Assembly: GCA_965276675.1 (NCBI GenBank)
Contig: OZ255624.1
Location: forward strand, 2,232,001-2,296,000
Reading direction: 5' to 3'
Length of the DNA stretch: 64,000 bases
DNA from: G965276675 sp965276675
GTDB lineage: Bacteria > Acidobacteriota > Terriglobia > Terriglobales > Acidobacteriaceae
Under the pieces are notes generated by a model. The model saw nothing but the letters and a program-made list of their open reading frames with translations. It was not told where the DNA came from and did not search any database. This document shows positions 42,453 to 50,385 of the stretch, piece by piece. The position numbers were made by a program, and so were the translations under genes. Every line of letters begins with the position of its first letter. Position 1 is the first letter of the stretch.

Positions 42453-43811
42453 TCAACGACGTTTCACAACCAGCGGCACCCCATTTGCTGGACGCAAGGA
42501 AATGCGCGGCTTGACTGCGAGCAAGACACTGGCTCCGTGGGGCGGAGTTAACTGCCAATCACGAGCCACCGTGGCCAGAGTAAGAATGCCCTCCATCCAA
42601 GCAAGGCCCTCGCCAATACACTGGCGGCTGCCCGCGCCAAAGGGGAAGTAGGCGAAGCGCGGCCGCTCACTTTTCAGGCCGGACGCAAACCTCTCTGGGT
42701 CAAAGCGCTCTGGATCGGCGTAGAAGCGCGGATCGTGATGGATGACGATCTGCGGCGCAATGAGGAGCGAACCCTTGCGGATCCGGAGATTGTGGAACTC
42801 GTACTCTATGGCAGCCGTGCGTGCCGTTACCCACACCGGCGGGTAGAGGCGCATGGCTTCGGAGAACACCATGTGGGCATACGGGAGCTGGGCGTAATCG
42901 GCGGCGGTGGGTGGACGGCTACCGAGGGTGCTGCGGGCCTCCGCGTGCAGACGCTCCTGAACCTCTGGATGGGTGGCCAGCAGCCAGAGCGAGAAGGACA
43001 GTGCGTTGGCCGTGGTCTCATGACCGGCGAGCAATACGGTGAGGCATTCATCGCGCACTTGGCGATCGCTCATGCCGCCAGTGTCCTCTTCGGTGTCAAC
43101 GGCTTCGAGGAGCATGGAGAGCAGGTCGCCACGATCGCCAGGATTTTTGCGCCGCTCATGGATCATGGCGTAAATCAGAGTGTTGAGCTCCCTTTCACCC
43201 GCGCGGATGCGCTTCATGAGCGGCAGCGGCAGTTTCAGGAGAGTTTCTGTGAAGGGAAGAAAGGCTAGCGGCAGGAAGCCCATGAAAGCATCGACTGCGC
43301 GAGCGATCTGCTTAACCTCGGTATCCACTTCGGCGTCGAAGAGGCACTTGCCGACGATGCGCAGCGCTAGCAATAGCATCTCGTCGTGAACATCGACGGT
43401 AGCGCCGTCGGTCCACTTCTCCGCTGTTCGAGAGGCATAGGCGCCGATGATCTCGCCGTAGCCCGCGATGCGATCACGATGGAAGGCCGGCTGCGATAAT
43501 CGCCGCTGACGCATGTGCAGAGGTTCTTCGCTGGTCAGCAGTCCTTCGCCAAGAACGAACCTGGCGCGCTGCATGACGATACCGCGATGGTGCTTGGCAG
43601 CGTCGCGTACCAGCATCTCCCCAACCAGATCGGGGTGGTTCACCTGGAAGACATCCCGCCCGGCGGCGCGAAAGTGAACCAGATCCCCATAGCGCCGCGC
43701 ATTGTGCGCAAGGAACTCGGCCCCATTCTGCTTAAAGAGGTCGCCTTTGCGCAGGCGCGTAAATAAAGTCGGCCCATTGGGCATCGGCTGGTACTTGCGT
43801 TGAGGAATCAC
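42453..43811 (-). CDS. Cytochrome P450
   Basis: 452 residues. I-helix oxygen-binding LLAGHETTANALSFSL, K-helix ExxR in VFSEAMRLYPPVW and the heme loop FPFGAGSRQCIGEGLA (Cys398) are all present. P450s insert oxygen from O2 into fatty acids, terpenes or other hydrophobic compounds; the sequence style is that of bacterial class CYP102-like/CYP120-like soluble enzymes, but the substrate is not inferable. The start is the GTG at 43811, with AGGAG 5-9 bases upstream. The frame stays open far upstream, antisense to the transposase, which is coincidental. Its promoter region borders the IS1595-type insertion (43887). Confidence 0.94.
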   Translation of the reverse strand: MIPQRKYQPMPNGPTLFTRLRKGDLFKQNGAEFLAHNARRYGDLVHFRAAGRDVFQVNHPDLVGEMLVRDAAKHHRGIVMQRARFVLGEGLLTSEEPLHMRQRRLSQPAFHRDRIAGYGEIIGAYASRTAEKWTDGATVDVHDEMLLLALRIVGKCLFDAEVDTEVKQIARAVDAFMGFLPLAFLPFTETLLKLPLPLMKRIRAGERELNTLIYAMIHERRKNPGDRGDLLSMLLEAVDTEEDTGGMSDRQVRDECLTVLLAGHETTANALSFSLWLLATHPEVQERLHAEARSTLGSRPPTAADYAQLPYAHMVFSEAMRLYPPVWVTARTAAIEYEFHNLRIRKGSLLIAPQIVIHHDPRFYADPERFDPERFASGLKSERPRFAYFPFGAGSRQCIGEGLAWMEGILTLATVARDWQLTPPHGASVLLAVKPRISLRPANGVPLVVKRR

Positions 43812-43878
43812 GGACGCTCCTGCACATGCTGAGCATGCCAGTTCCTGACCGGAAAAACTACCAACCGTGTAACCGGAG

Positions 43879-43886
43879 GAAAAAAG
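43879..43886. repeat. 8-bp target site duplication, left copy
   Basis: GAAAAAAG immediately outside the left terminal repeat, identical to 46153-46160. Eight bases is the duplication length expected for IS1595-family transposition. Confidence 0.9.
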
Positions 43887-43907
43887 GGCAATAACATACT
43901 TGACGCA
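43887..43907 (+). repeat. Left terminal inverted repeat of the IS1595-type element
   Basis: 21 bases starting GGCAATAACATAC, exact reverse complement of 46132-46152. It contains TTGACG, which serves as a candidate -35 box for the transposase gene. Confidence 0.95.
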
Positions 43908-43928
43908 TCGGTTGATTCGGCCTAGTAT
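43900..43928 (+). promoter_or_regulatory. Candidate transposase promoter formed by the left terminal repeat
   Basis: TTGACG (43900-43905) and TAGTAT (43923-43928) are separated by exactly 17 bases. The expected transcription start is about 7 bases after the -10 box, on or next to the transposase ATG at 43935, so the mRNA may be leaderless. No Shine-Dalgarno sequence precedes the ATG. Confidence 0.55.
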
Positions 43929-43934
43929 TGAGTC

Positions 43935-44873
43935 ATGGAAGCCCCTCACACACTGCAAGAAGCTATCATTTACTTCAGCGATCCTGACCGTGCTTTCCAG
44001 TACGCGCTCAACCTTCGGTTCCCAGACGGTAAGGTTGCTTGCCCACGTTGCGGGTCTGAGAAGCATTCCTTCATCAAGACTCGGCGTATCTGGATGTGCT
44101 ACGGATGCAAGAAGCAATTCAGCATCAAAGTCGGAACCATTTTCGAGGATTCCCCCTTGGGGCTCGATAAGTGGATGATGGCTATCTGGATGATTGGCGC
44201 TTGCAAGAATGGCGTCTCTAGCTACGAGATGCACCGCAGCATCGGCGTCACTCAAAAGTCGGCATGGTTCATGCTTCACCGCATCCGTCAGGTCATGCAT
44301 GAGGATTCCAGCGTCAAGCTCTCCGGCGAGATTGAGGCAGACGAAACCTTCATCGGCGGCAAGGCCCGGAACATGCACGTTGCCAAGAAAGCCCGTCGCA
44401 TTACCGGCACCGGCACGAAGGACAAGGTTGCCGTTATGGGCATCCTTCAACGTGGCGGTAAGGTCGTCACCACGGTAGTTCCGAACCGCAAGAAGCACGC
44501 GCTGCAAGCCGAGGTGAAGAAGCATGTTGAGGCGGGATCGGCTCTCTATACCGATTTTCTGCTCTCGTACGAGGGCCTTGCTGGGCAGTACGCCCATCAA
44601 GTCGTAGACCATGCTGTCGAGTACGTAAATGGTCGCATTCATACCAATGGCCTCGAAAACTTCTGGAGCTTGCTCAAGCGCAACATGCATGGCACCTACG
44701 TTTCGGTTGAGCCCTTCCACCTGTTTCGCTACTTGGATGAGCAGACGTTTCGCTACAACTACCGCAAGGGCATGAACGACCAGAACCGCTTTGAAAAGAT
44801 GATGGGCAACGTTGCTGGTCGGCGGTTGACCTATAACGAACTGACCGGCATCGGCGCTGCCACGTCACACTAA
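43935..44873 (+). CDS. IS1595-family transposase (ISXO2-like)
   Basis: 312 residues. An N-terminal zinc ribbon (CPRCGSEK with CYGCKKQF, about residues 36-60) precedes an ISXO2-like DDE-type catalytic domain: GEIEADETFIGGKARN (first Asp), SALYTDFLLSYEGL (second Asp) and RIHTNGLENFWSLLKR (N/E block). The length is normal and there are no stops or frameshifts, so the enzyme is probably active. ATG 48 bases after the element's left end. It is convergent with the passenger operon (30-bp gap). Confidence 0.95.
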   Translation: MEAPHTLQEAIIYFSDPDRAFQYALNLRFPDGKVACPRCGSEKHSFIKTRRIWMCYGCKKQFSIKVGTIFEDSPLGLDKWMMAIWMIGACKNGVSSYEMHRSIGVTQKSAWFMLHRIRQVMHEDSSVKLSGEIEADETFIGGKARNMHVAKKARRITGTGTKDKVAVMGILQRGGKVVTTVVPNRKKHALQAEVKKHVEAGSALYTDFLLSYEGLAGQYAHQVVDHAVEYVNGRIHTNGLENFWSLLKRNMHGTYVSVEPFHLFRYLDEQTFRYNYRKGMNDQNRFEKMMGNVAGRRLTYNELTGIGAATSH

Positions 44874-44903
44874 GGATCGGCAAGGGCGTGGTCAGCACAA
44901 ACG

Positions 44904-45044
44904 CTAACTCTTGCTGGTCTTCTTCGGTTTTGGCGTTGGCTTCGGAGTTTCTTTTGCGACAGGTCTCGGTGCGCGAAAGAGCTTCGTTGCTAGCTTGTTG
45001 AATTTCTCCAGAGCTTCGGGACCTTCGTGGTATTCGTGTTTCAT
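44904..45044 (-). CDS. Small basic passenger protein, unknown function
   Basis: 46 residues, MKHEYHEGPEALEKFNKLAT then KLFRAPRPVAKETPKPTPKP and a Lys-rich end. Start at 45044 because AAGG lies 6-9 bases upstream; the ATG at 45050 is an alternative. The FxxLATxLFRAP pattern recalls small basic proteins I remember next to IS1595 transposases elsewhere, but I cannot verify that here. Third gene of the passenger unit, 9 bases after the second gene, and convergent with the transposase. DNA or RNA binding is a guess from its charge. Confidence 0.7.
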   Translation of the reverse strand: MKHEYHEGPEALEKFNKLATKLFRAPRPVAKETPKPTPKPKKTSKS

Positions 45045-45053
45045 GCACATCCT

Positions 45054-45695
45054 TCAGGTAGTTGGAGGTTTCAAACCGATCTCGATTCCGTAATGGCCCT
45101 TCTGCACTAAGCCCCACAAGCGTCCCTCGCAGGGTATTCCTATGGACCTAAGCATATGGATCATATTTGTTGCCTGCTGCGGAGGCGAGTTCTTATCTGA
45201 AGGACTTATGTCTAGTAAAATTCCGAATTCTGGAGCGGTTGAACTCATTACTACACTGCCCTGTGCTGGCCACTTCTCCCCCGCAAACACGGAGATAAAG
45301 TCTTTGGCATATATCATGGTGTCGCGATCACTGGAGTTGTACGTAACACCAACGAATCCCTCGGACGAATTGGCTGTCAGGAATCTCTTGAGGCCTTCTA
45401 TTTGGACGGAACTTAGCCGCCTTGCCTGACCATCGCGCACAATCTTTAGTAGCTCGTCGAGTTTATCGTTCACCGTCTCTAAGTCGCGACCAGTTAGAAG
45501 TTCATTCAGTAAGGAGATGATCTTGTCCCCCTGAGCTTTACCTATCCCGCAGTTCTGGATGTAGATGGTGTCACTATTGCCGGTGTGAGCCACCGTGCAA
45601 GAGCCATGTGTAACGGCGACTCCATTTGGAGGAGCCTGCGCTACCACGAGTGTCCACGGAAGGCCGATCACTAAAAATAGTGTCCGTGATTTCAT
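45054..45695 (-). CDS. Secreted passenger protein with conserved GNSDT motif, unknown function
   Basis: 213 residues. Signal peptide MKSRTLFLVIGLPWTLVVAQA; the start at 45695 is preceded by AGAGG, while the frame is open to a GTG at 45710. The mature N-terminus carries HGSCTVAHTGNSDTIYIQNC. A helical stretch (IISLLNELLTGRDLETVNDK) is followed by a mixed domain with FLTANSSEGFVGVTYNSSDR and GILLDISPSDKNS. No known family is recognised. It shares H-S/T-GNSDT with the adjacent membrane protein, whose stop overlaps its possible GTG. Confidence 0.75.
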   Translation of the reverse strand: MKSRTLFLVIGLPWTLVVAQAPPNGVAVTHGSCTVAHTGNSDTIYIQNCGIGKAQGDKIISLLNELLTGRDLETVNDKLDELLKIVRDGQARRLSSVQIEGLKRFLTANSSEGFVGVTYNSSDRDTMIYAKDFISVFAGEKWPAQGSVVMSSTAPEFGILLDISPSDKNSPPQQATNMIHMLRSIGIPCEGRLWGLVQKGHYGIEIGLKPPTT

Positions 45696-45706
45696 TTCTA
45701 CCTCTT

Positions 45707-46090
45707 TCACTCATGCTTAGGGGGTGGTGTTTGCGGGGTCATCGTATACGTATCACTGTTCCCCGAGTGCGCTATTCCGCCGTTACCCCGTTGTGTAGCT
45801 GGACCTGTCTTTGTGGGGAGAGGAGGAGGACATGGAACCAGCTTCTCAACGGTTTTTGTCTGGATCACCGGCCTAATCGGATGGCTAATTAGCCAGAACC
45901 CCAACGCCATAGTAGAGACGATACTCATAATCAGCAGCCAAAAGCCAGCTCCGATGCGTTTCCTATGGTCGGCCATTTGACCCTCCGTGGAAGTTCCGCC
46001 GCGCCGGTACTCGACTATATGAATGATTGCCGATATTGCCTGTGGGATCGCCAGTGCAAAGCAGGCATAATCTAGCGTTCGAGGTTCCAC
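45707..46090 (-). CDS. Two-helix membrane passenger protein with C-terminal GNSDT motif
   Basis: 127 residues from the GTG at 46090, preceded by AGGAG with 5-base spacing. Two membrane helices (about 8-27, FALAIPQAISAIIHIVE; 47-68, IGAGFWLLIMSIVSTMALGF) are followed by a Pro-rich segment ending GGIAHSGNSDTYTMTPQ. The next gene encodes a secreted protein with the closely related HTGNSDT, so the two probably work together at the cell surface. First gene of the passenger operon. Function not recognised. Confidence 0.75.
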   Translation of the reverse strand: MEPRTLDYACFALAIPQAISAIIHIVEYRRGGTSTEGQMADHRKRIGAGFWLLIMSIVSTMALGFWLISHPIRPVIQTKTVEKLVPCPPPLPTKTGPATQRGNGGIAHSGNSDTYTMTPQTPPPKHE

Positions 46091-46109
46091 AAATTCTCCT
46101 GATGTCGTG

Positions 46110-46139
46110 ATTGTCCTCCATCTCGCACCAGTGCGTCAA
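46110..46139 (-). promoter_or_regulatory. Candidate passenger-operon promoter formed by the right terminal repeat
   Basis: On the minus strand TTGACG (46139-46134, inside the terminal repeat) and GACAAT (46115-46110) are 18 bases apart, reading into the passenger genes. The mirrored arrangement matches the transposase side. Confidence 0.5.
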
Positions 46140-46152
46140 GTATGTTATTGCC
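46132..46152 (-). repeat. Right terminal inverted repeat of the IS1595-type element
   Basis: 21 bases, exact reverse complement of 43887-43907. It also supplies a TTGACG box directed inward. Confidence 0.95.
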
Positions 46153-46160
46153 GAAAAAAG
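46153..46160. repeat. 8-bp target site duplication, right copy
   Basis: GAAAAAAG, identical to 43879-43886. Confidence 0.9.
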
Positions 46161-46256
46161 AGCGGAGTTGCATCCAATACGATGGACGTTTTACGGCGCA
46201 ATTATTGTCTGCTCAAGCGCAGCGTCCGAGTAGCAGTGCATAGGGAGAACCACTTC

Positions 46257-46976
46257 ATGCCTGATTTACCTGGTTTACGCGGCACAGCCGTTACCTGGCT
46301 GGGACATGCAACAGTACACATTCAGACACCCGGCGGCACTTCGATCCTGATCGATCCGTGGATAGAAGGGAATCCCTCTTTCCCCAAGAACTACACCATG
46401 CCGGAGATCATCGACCTTCTACTCATCACTCATGGACATTTTGATCACTTCAACGACGCGATCCCGGTCGCCAAGAGATATAAGCCGACGGTCATCGGCA
46501 ACTCCGAGCTTCTAGCCTGGATGACTCGGCAGGGAGCGGAGAACACCCACGATATGAACTTCGGTGGCTCATTCAGGTTCAAGGATGTGCTGGTGACTAT
46601 GGTGGAGGCCAAGCATTCGTCGGCAATCACGAATGGCGACGATCGCATCTACGCCGGAAATCCCGGTGGTTACATGATCGATGTCGAGAATGGTCCCGTG
46701 CTGTACCAGGCGGGAGATACCTCTCTATTCGGCGATATGCGGCTGTTTCGGGAGCTGTACTACCCGGAGTTCGGAATACTGCCGATCGGGGGTAACTACA
46801 CGATGGGTCCCAAACATGCGGCTCTCGCGGCCAAATTCCTCGGTCTGAAGCAGGTTTTACCGATCCATTACGGCACGTTTCCCGTTCTTACAGGGTCGCC
46901 GGGTGAGCTTGAGACGTATCTTGAAGGAAGTGGCATAAAAGTGCTAAAGGTTAAGGCTGGCGAGATTATTCGATAG
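46257..46976 (+). CDS. Metal-dependent hydrolase of the MBL fold (UPF0173-like)
   Basis: 239 residues from MPDLPGLRGTAVTWLGHATV; the frame is open to 46107 but the ATG at 46257 has a GGGAG upstream and matches the family. The metal-binding motif HxHxDH-type is in LLITHGHFDHFNDAIPVA, with further ligands in VEAKHSS, LYQAGDTSLFGDM and VLPIHYGTFPVL. The family hydrolyses unknown substrates, often phosphodiesters or lactones. Insertion of the IS1595-type element ended 105 bases upstream of this start and may have displaced its promoter. Confidence 0.9.
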   Translation: MPDLPGLRGTAVTWLGHATVHIQTPGGTSILIDPWIEGNPSFPKNYTMPEIIDLLLITHGHFDHFNDAIPVAKRYKPTVIGNSELLAWMTRQGAENTHDMNFGGSFRFKDVLVTMVEAKHSSAITNGDDRIYAGNPGGYMIDVENGPVLYQAGDTSLFGDMRLFRELYYPEFGILPIGGNYTMGPKHAALAAKFLGLKQVLPIHYGTFPVLTGSPGELETYLEGSGIKVLKVKAGEIIR

Positions 46977-46986
46977 CACGAAAATG

Positions 46987-47026
46987 AAAACAAAAGAGAC
47001 AGGCCAAGGCCTGTCTCTTTTGTTTT
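46987..47026. terminator. Strong bidirectional terminator
   Basis: A perfect 19-bp stem (AAAACAAAAGAGACAGGCC with its complement) and two-base loop. The run of A on one side and T on the other lets it terminate both convergent genes. Confidence 0.9.
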
Positions 47027-47042
47027 GCCTATTTGCGTGGAA

Positions 47043-47303
47043 CTACTTAGCTTCAGCCTTCTTGCGATCGGCCCAGCGCTTCCGCATAGCCTCTGCAATG
47101 CGTTTTCTTCCCTCGGCCGTCATTTTACGCTGACCGCGCTTTCCCGCTGCTGGAGCTGCTTGCTGTGCCGCGCGCGGCTTGTTGACAGAGCCCCGTGGAC
47201 GGCCTCGCCGTGATGGTTGTTGTTCGCCGGCAAGCAGAGTGCGCGCCTGCTGCAACCGGGATATCTCTTGATCGATTTCTGCCAGAATCTGCTGGACTTG
47301 CAA
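47043..47303 (-). CDS. Small basic AT-hook-like DNA-binding protein
   Basis: 86 residues. An N-terminal helix (ILAEIDQEISRLQQARTLL) is followed by an AT-hook core (SRRGRPRGSVNK) and the basic C-terminal block RKMTAEGRKRIAEAMRKRWA. The combination resembles small acidobacterial proteins of histone-like type. Likely minor-groove DNA binding and nucleoid or transcriptional role, which is inference. Converges with the MBL hydrolase gene at the strong terminator. Confidence 0.8.
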   Translation of the reverse strand: MQVQQILAEIDQEISRLQQARTLLAGEQQPSRRGRPRGSVNKPRAAQQAAPAAGKRGQRKMTAEGRKRIAEAMRKRWADRKKAEAK

Positions 47304-47575
47304 ATTGCCTCCTGGATCCGAATATGGATCGAACTACAAAACTATGAACCCCTCAATTATGGATGAGTTCTCAGATTCTTACCAGTTTTCTAGATAATAA
47401 AATCAGCTCCTACAAAAATAATATGCGGCTTTCCTTCGCAAAGTAGCGAGCTCGACTACGTTGAGGATCTGAGATGGTAGATACCGACTATCTTTCCAGG
47501 CTGCTGCGTGTCTGTCCAACCTAAGTAGACTGAGGAAGCTTCAGCCCCCCGCGCTAGAAGAGGAAGAGAATTTGG

Positions 47576-49954
47576 CTAAGTGGGGGTTTCCGATTTGTCC
47601 GTTTTTGGTTTTGGCGTGAGTATGTCGTAATCGCTTGGTCCTTCGCCACTCCGGGAATATTTGCCCGGAGGGAGCGCGCGAGGTTCTTTGCCGTCCAGAA
47701 CGTTTTTACGCAAGCCCTTTAACGTCTCCTGCTTATCGCGCGCGTAATCAGACGCAAGTCTCGTAAGTGCATAGGTCACGATGTCGCTATGGTGTAATGT
47801 CGCCATCTCCGGGTCGCGGCGGAAATGCAGCCATAGCCGGTGAACGAGTTGCACGTCGTCTGCCTGCAGGGCAGGGGCGTGGGGTCCGATATGGTAGGAC
47901 TGCGCGGCGCCCTCGGGACTCACGATGTAGAAAGTAAACTGCCGTTTGGGCTCTGGAAGTGCCTCCCACGCTTGACCCACGTGGTAGGCCTGCTCCTGCG
48001 CTGTCAGCTTAGACGAGATGCCGGAGACTACCGTAGATGCTTCAAGGGAATTTGCCGTTTGTACCAGGGCGGCAAAGATGTCGCCCGCTGGCACGACCAG
48101 CAGGTTGACGTGCTTGCCAAAGCTTTCAGCGACAGAGACAGCTTTGGTAAAGAGCATCTGCTCATGCTCGCTAAAAAGCTGTTCGGAGGCGTCGAGATAC
48201 TCCGGACCGCCCGCTCCCATCATGCGTGCAGTAAGTACGACAATATCCTGATCATCCGTGTCCGTGTGCCCGAGAGACCACTTTAAGGCGAAAGGATTGG
48301 CCGAATCGCGCATAGTTACCATCACGCAACCGGAGCGGATCTGCAATGCTTCGCGCCCGACCGTATCCTCGTGTTCCAGCTGGAAGTGCTCTTTCATCTG
48401 CCGTTCTGTCACGGCGTGACGACCCTTGTTCTGCCTTTCCGAGACAGTAAAGATGACGAAGAAGGTAGCAGCGAAGATGATGCCGCTTACTGTCGCCACT
48501 GATTTTGTAAATAGATTCACAAGCGCCGTCGAGAGCAGAACCATAAAGACGGAGATAAGACCCACTGGAATTTCCGTCTTGCCGATGCGGATATTCGGCG
48601 GAACCTTCCAACCGCGCTCGCCCTTGTACTTCCAACGAAGCACGAGCATCGCAAGGGAGTTGAAGGTGAAGCTCCAGATGACGCCAAAGGCATAGGCCTC
48701 GCCCAGCGTGATCACATTGCCGCGGCTTGCGACAATCGTGAACAGCTGCATGATGACGACCAGGTTAACGATGCGATAGCTGGTGCCGAACCGGCGCTGC
48801 GGCTTGCGGAACCAGTCGGTGAGCACGCCATCTTCCGCGATGCGCATCAGCACGCCAGTCGAACCAATGATGGAGGTGTTAATGGCTCCGGAGAGAATCA
48901 AAAAGCCGACGATGACAACGAAGACGCGGAAGACAATACGCAGGACCTGCGGCCCGACCATGTACATCGCCATGCCCGCGATCAGATTATTGCTGTAGAC
49001 GGGCACCCGCACCGAATCCGGAATGAGCATCACGGCAAGCAGCGAAGCTCCTCCGGTAAAAACGAAGCTGTAGATCGCGATGACGATCGCCGCGCGCTTC
49101 AGGTTTTTTAGTTTAGGGTGCTCGATCTCGCGATTGACCTGCGCCAGCGTCTCCTCCCCACTCATGGCGAGTACTGAGTGGCCGAAGGCCATGAGGATGC
49201 CGAAGAGGCCAAGCAGGCCTGGTAGCCGGGTGTGACGGAGGAAGCCGAGCGCGTCTGAGCTGAAATGGAGGGTAGTTGGTGCGGGAAAGGGAGGAAGTTT
49301 TGAGCCGAGGTGCAAGACAGAGAAGATGCCCCAGGCGAGCAAGATCACTACCATCACGGTGGTGATCTTCATGACCGAGAGTGCCTTATCGCTGGACTCC
49401 TCGATACCTTTGATATTTTCCCGCCAGTAATAGATCGTGACTGCCGCGGCGAAGAAGGCCGAAGTTAGATCCATGGGTAGCTGCGGCACGTGATGGTGCG
49501 GCCCCAGTATGGCCGCGGGAAGCCAGTTGTGCTGAGCCGCCACATTTAGAAGTTCATCCAGCAGCCCGGTGATGTACTGTCCGGCGGAGACGCCAGAGAT
49601 CGGCCCCGTAAGTATGTAATCGAACATTAGCGCGGAGACGCTTACTTTGGCGAAGGTGCCGCCCAGCGCCTCTTTCACTACGCGGTAGACACCGCCGCGC
49701 GTGAACATGGAGCAGCTCTCGACATACACCGCGCGCACGGCGAAAGAGAAGAGCATGACGCCGAGGATGAACCAGGGTGCGGATTTACCAACAGCCTCTT
49801 CGGCGATACCCCCAGCATAGAAGGCAGATGAGCCAAGATCATTGAGGACGACGGCAGCAGCGCGCCAGAACGAGATAAAGGTCAGCATCACCGAAGAGGC
49901 AACTACCAGCCTGACTCGATTCGATGGCGCATTCAGAGTTTTTTCTGCGGGCAT
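47576..49954 (-). CDS. APC-superfamily amino acid permease with cytosolic USP-like C-terminal domain
   Basis: 792 residues. The first about 510 residues carry roughly 12 hydrophobic segments of an APC transporter (SVMLTFISFWRAAAVVLNDL, VKEALGGTF, LTGPISGVSAGQYI, FGHSVLAMSGEETLAQVNRE). The C-terminal about 230 residues form a soluble alpha/beta region (VMVTMRDSANPFALKWSLGH, VVLTARMMG, SFGKHVNLLVVPAG, TVVSGISSKL) like a universal-stress-protein domain. The conserved GGVYRVVKEALGG block places it in the amino acid/polyamine permease group. The substrate is unknown; the tail probably senses energy or a nucleotide. Confidence 0.87.
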   Translation of the reverse strand: MPAEKTLNAPSNRVRLVVASSVMLTFISFWRAAAVVLNDLGSSAFYAGGIAEEAVGKSAPWFILGVMLFSFAVRAVYVESCSMFTRGGVYRVVKEALGGTFAKVSVSALMFDYILTGPISGVSAGQYITGLLDELLNVAAQHNWLPAAILGPHHHVPQLPMDLTSAFFAAAVTIYYWRENIKGIEESSDKALSVMKITTVMVVILLAWGIFSVLHLGSKLPPFPAPTTLHFSSDALGFLRHTRLPGLLGLFGILMAFGHSVLAMSGEETLAQVNREIEHPKLKNLKRAAIVIAIYSFVFTGGASLLAVMLIPDSVRVPVYSNNLIAGMAMYMVGPQVLRIVFRVFVVIVGFLILSGAINTSIIGSTGVLMRIAEDGVLTDWFRKPQRRFGTSYRIVNLVVIMQLFTIVASRGNVITLGEAYAFGVIWSFTFNSLAMLVLRWKYKGERGWKVPPNIRIGKTEIPVGLISVFMVLLSTALVNLFTKSVATVSGIIFAATFFVIFTVSERQNKGRHAVTERQMKEHFQLEHEDTVGREALQIRSGCVMVTMRDSANPFALKWSLGHTDTDDQDIVVLTARMMGAGGPEYLDASEQLFSEHEQMLFTKAVSVAESFGKHVNLLVVPAGDIFAALVQTANSLEASTVVSGISSKLTAQEQAYHVGQAWEALPEPKRQFTFYIVSPEGAAQSYHIGPHAPALQADDVQLVHRLWLHFRRDPEMATLHHSDIVTYALTRLASDYARDKQETLKGLRKNVLDGKEPRALPPGKYSRSGEGPSDYDILTPKPKTDKSETPT

Positions 49955-50133
49955 TCTGTCCTGGAGGCGGATCGACTAACAGCGACTACTGAAGACGCTG
50001 CGGGAGGACGCATACGGCTGAGTGTAAGTCCGATATGGGTAAGCGTCAACGCCGGTTAGATCATTTTCAGGGTAGGTGTAGGCCGGAAACATGAAGCGGG
50101 TGGTCGCGCCAGCCGTTGTAACCCTGAAAGTGG

Positions 50134-50268
50134 TCAGTGCGTCTCGTGAACAACGGAGTGTGGCTCATCTTTATCGAAGAGCTCCTGAATGTCTTCCACG
50201 AAGCTAAGTACGACGACGATGGACGATCCGGCGATGCCAAGAAAGAAGATCACCTCAAGCAGGCGCAT
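50134..50268 (-). CDS. Small single-helix membrane protein
   Basis: 44 residues from MRLLEVIFFLGIAGSSIVVV, one membrane helix and an acidic tail (SFVEDIQELFDKDEPHSV). The frame is open to 50325, giving 63 residues with a second hydrophobic stretch. No candidate start has a convincing Shine-Dalgarno sequence, so the start is uncertain. The helix and EDIQELF tail look like small acidobacterial proteins of unknown role. Confidence 0.5.
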   Translation of the reverse strand: MRLLEVIFFLGIAGSSIVVVLSFVEDIQELFDKDEPHSVVHETH

Positions 50269-50385
50269 ACAGAAAAGAGCGAGAGCCATAAGGAATAATT
50301 GTAGCTCCAGGATGGTGGCGCACATACTTTTGGCGTAATTAACAGAGACGCCTCCGTAATCTCTGGATGGTAGACTCGGCCTCGC

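Larger units (their letters stand above)
43887..46152. mobile_element. IS1595-family transposon with three passenger genes
   Basis: A 2266-bp element bounded by perfect 21-bp terminal inverted repeats (43887-43907 and 46132-46152, beginning GGCAATAACATAC) and flanked by an 8-bp direct repeat, GAAAAAAG. Inside are a complete IS1595-type transposase on the plus strand and, on the minus strand, a three-gene unit (46090 to 44904). Perfect ends and duplication indicate recent insertion. The location, between the P450 start and an MBL-fold hydrolase gene, may change the P450's upstream region. Confidence 0.92.

Noticed and set aside
43812..44720. Upstream extension of the P450 reading frame (to a 755-codon open frame)
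   Set aside because: This part is antisense to the transposase and crosses the transposon boundary; the GTG at 43811 has a good ribosome binding site and gives a normal P450 length.
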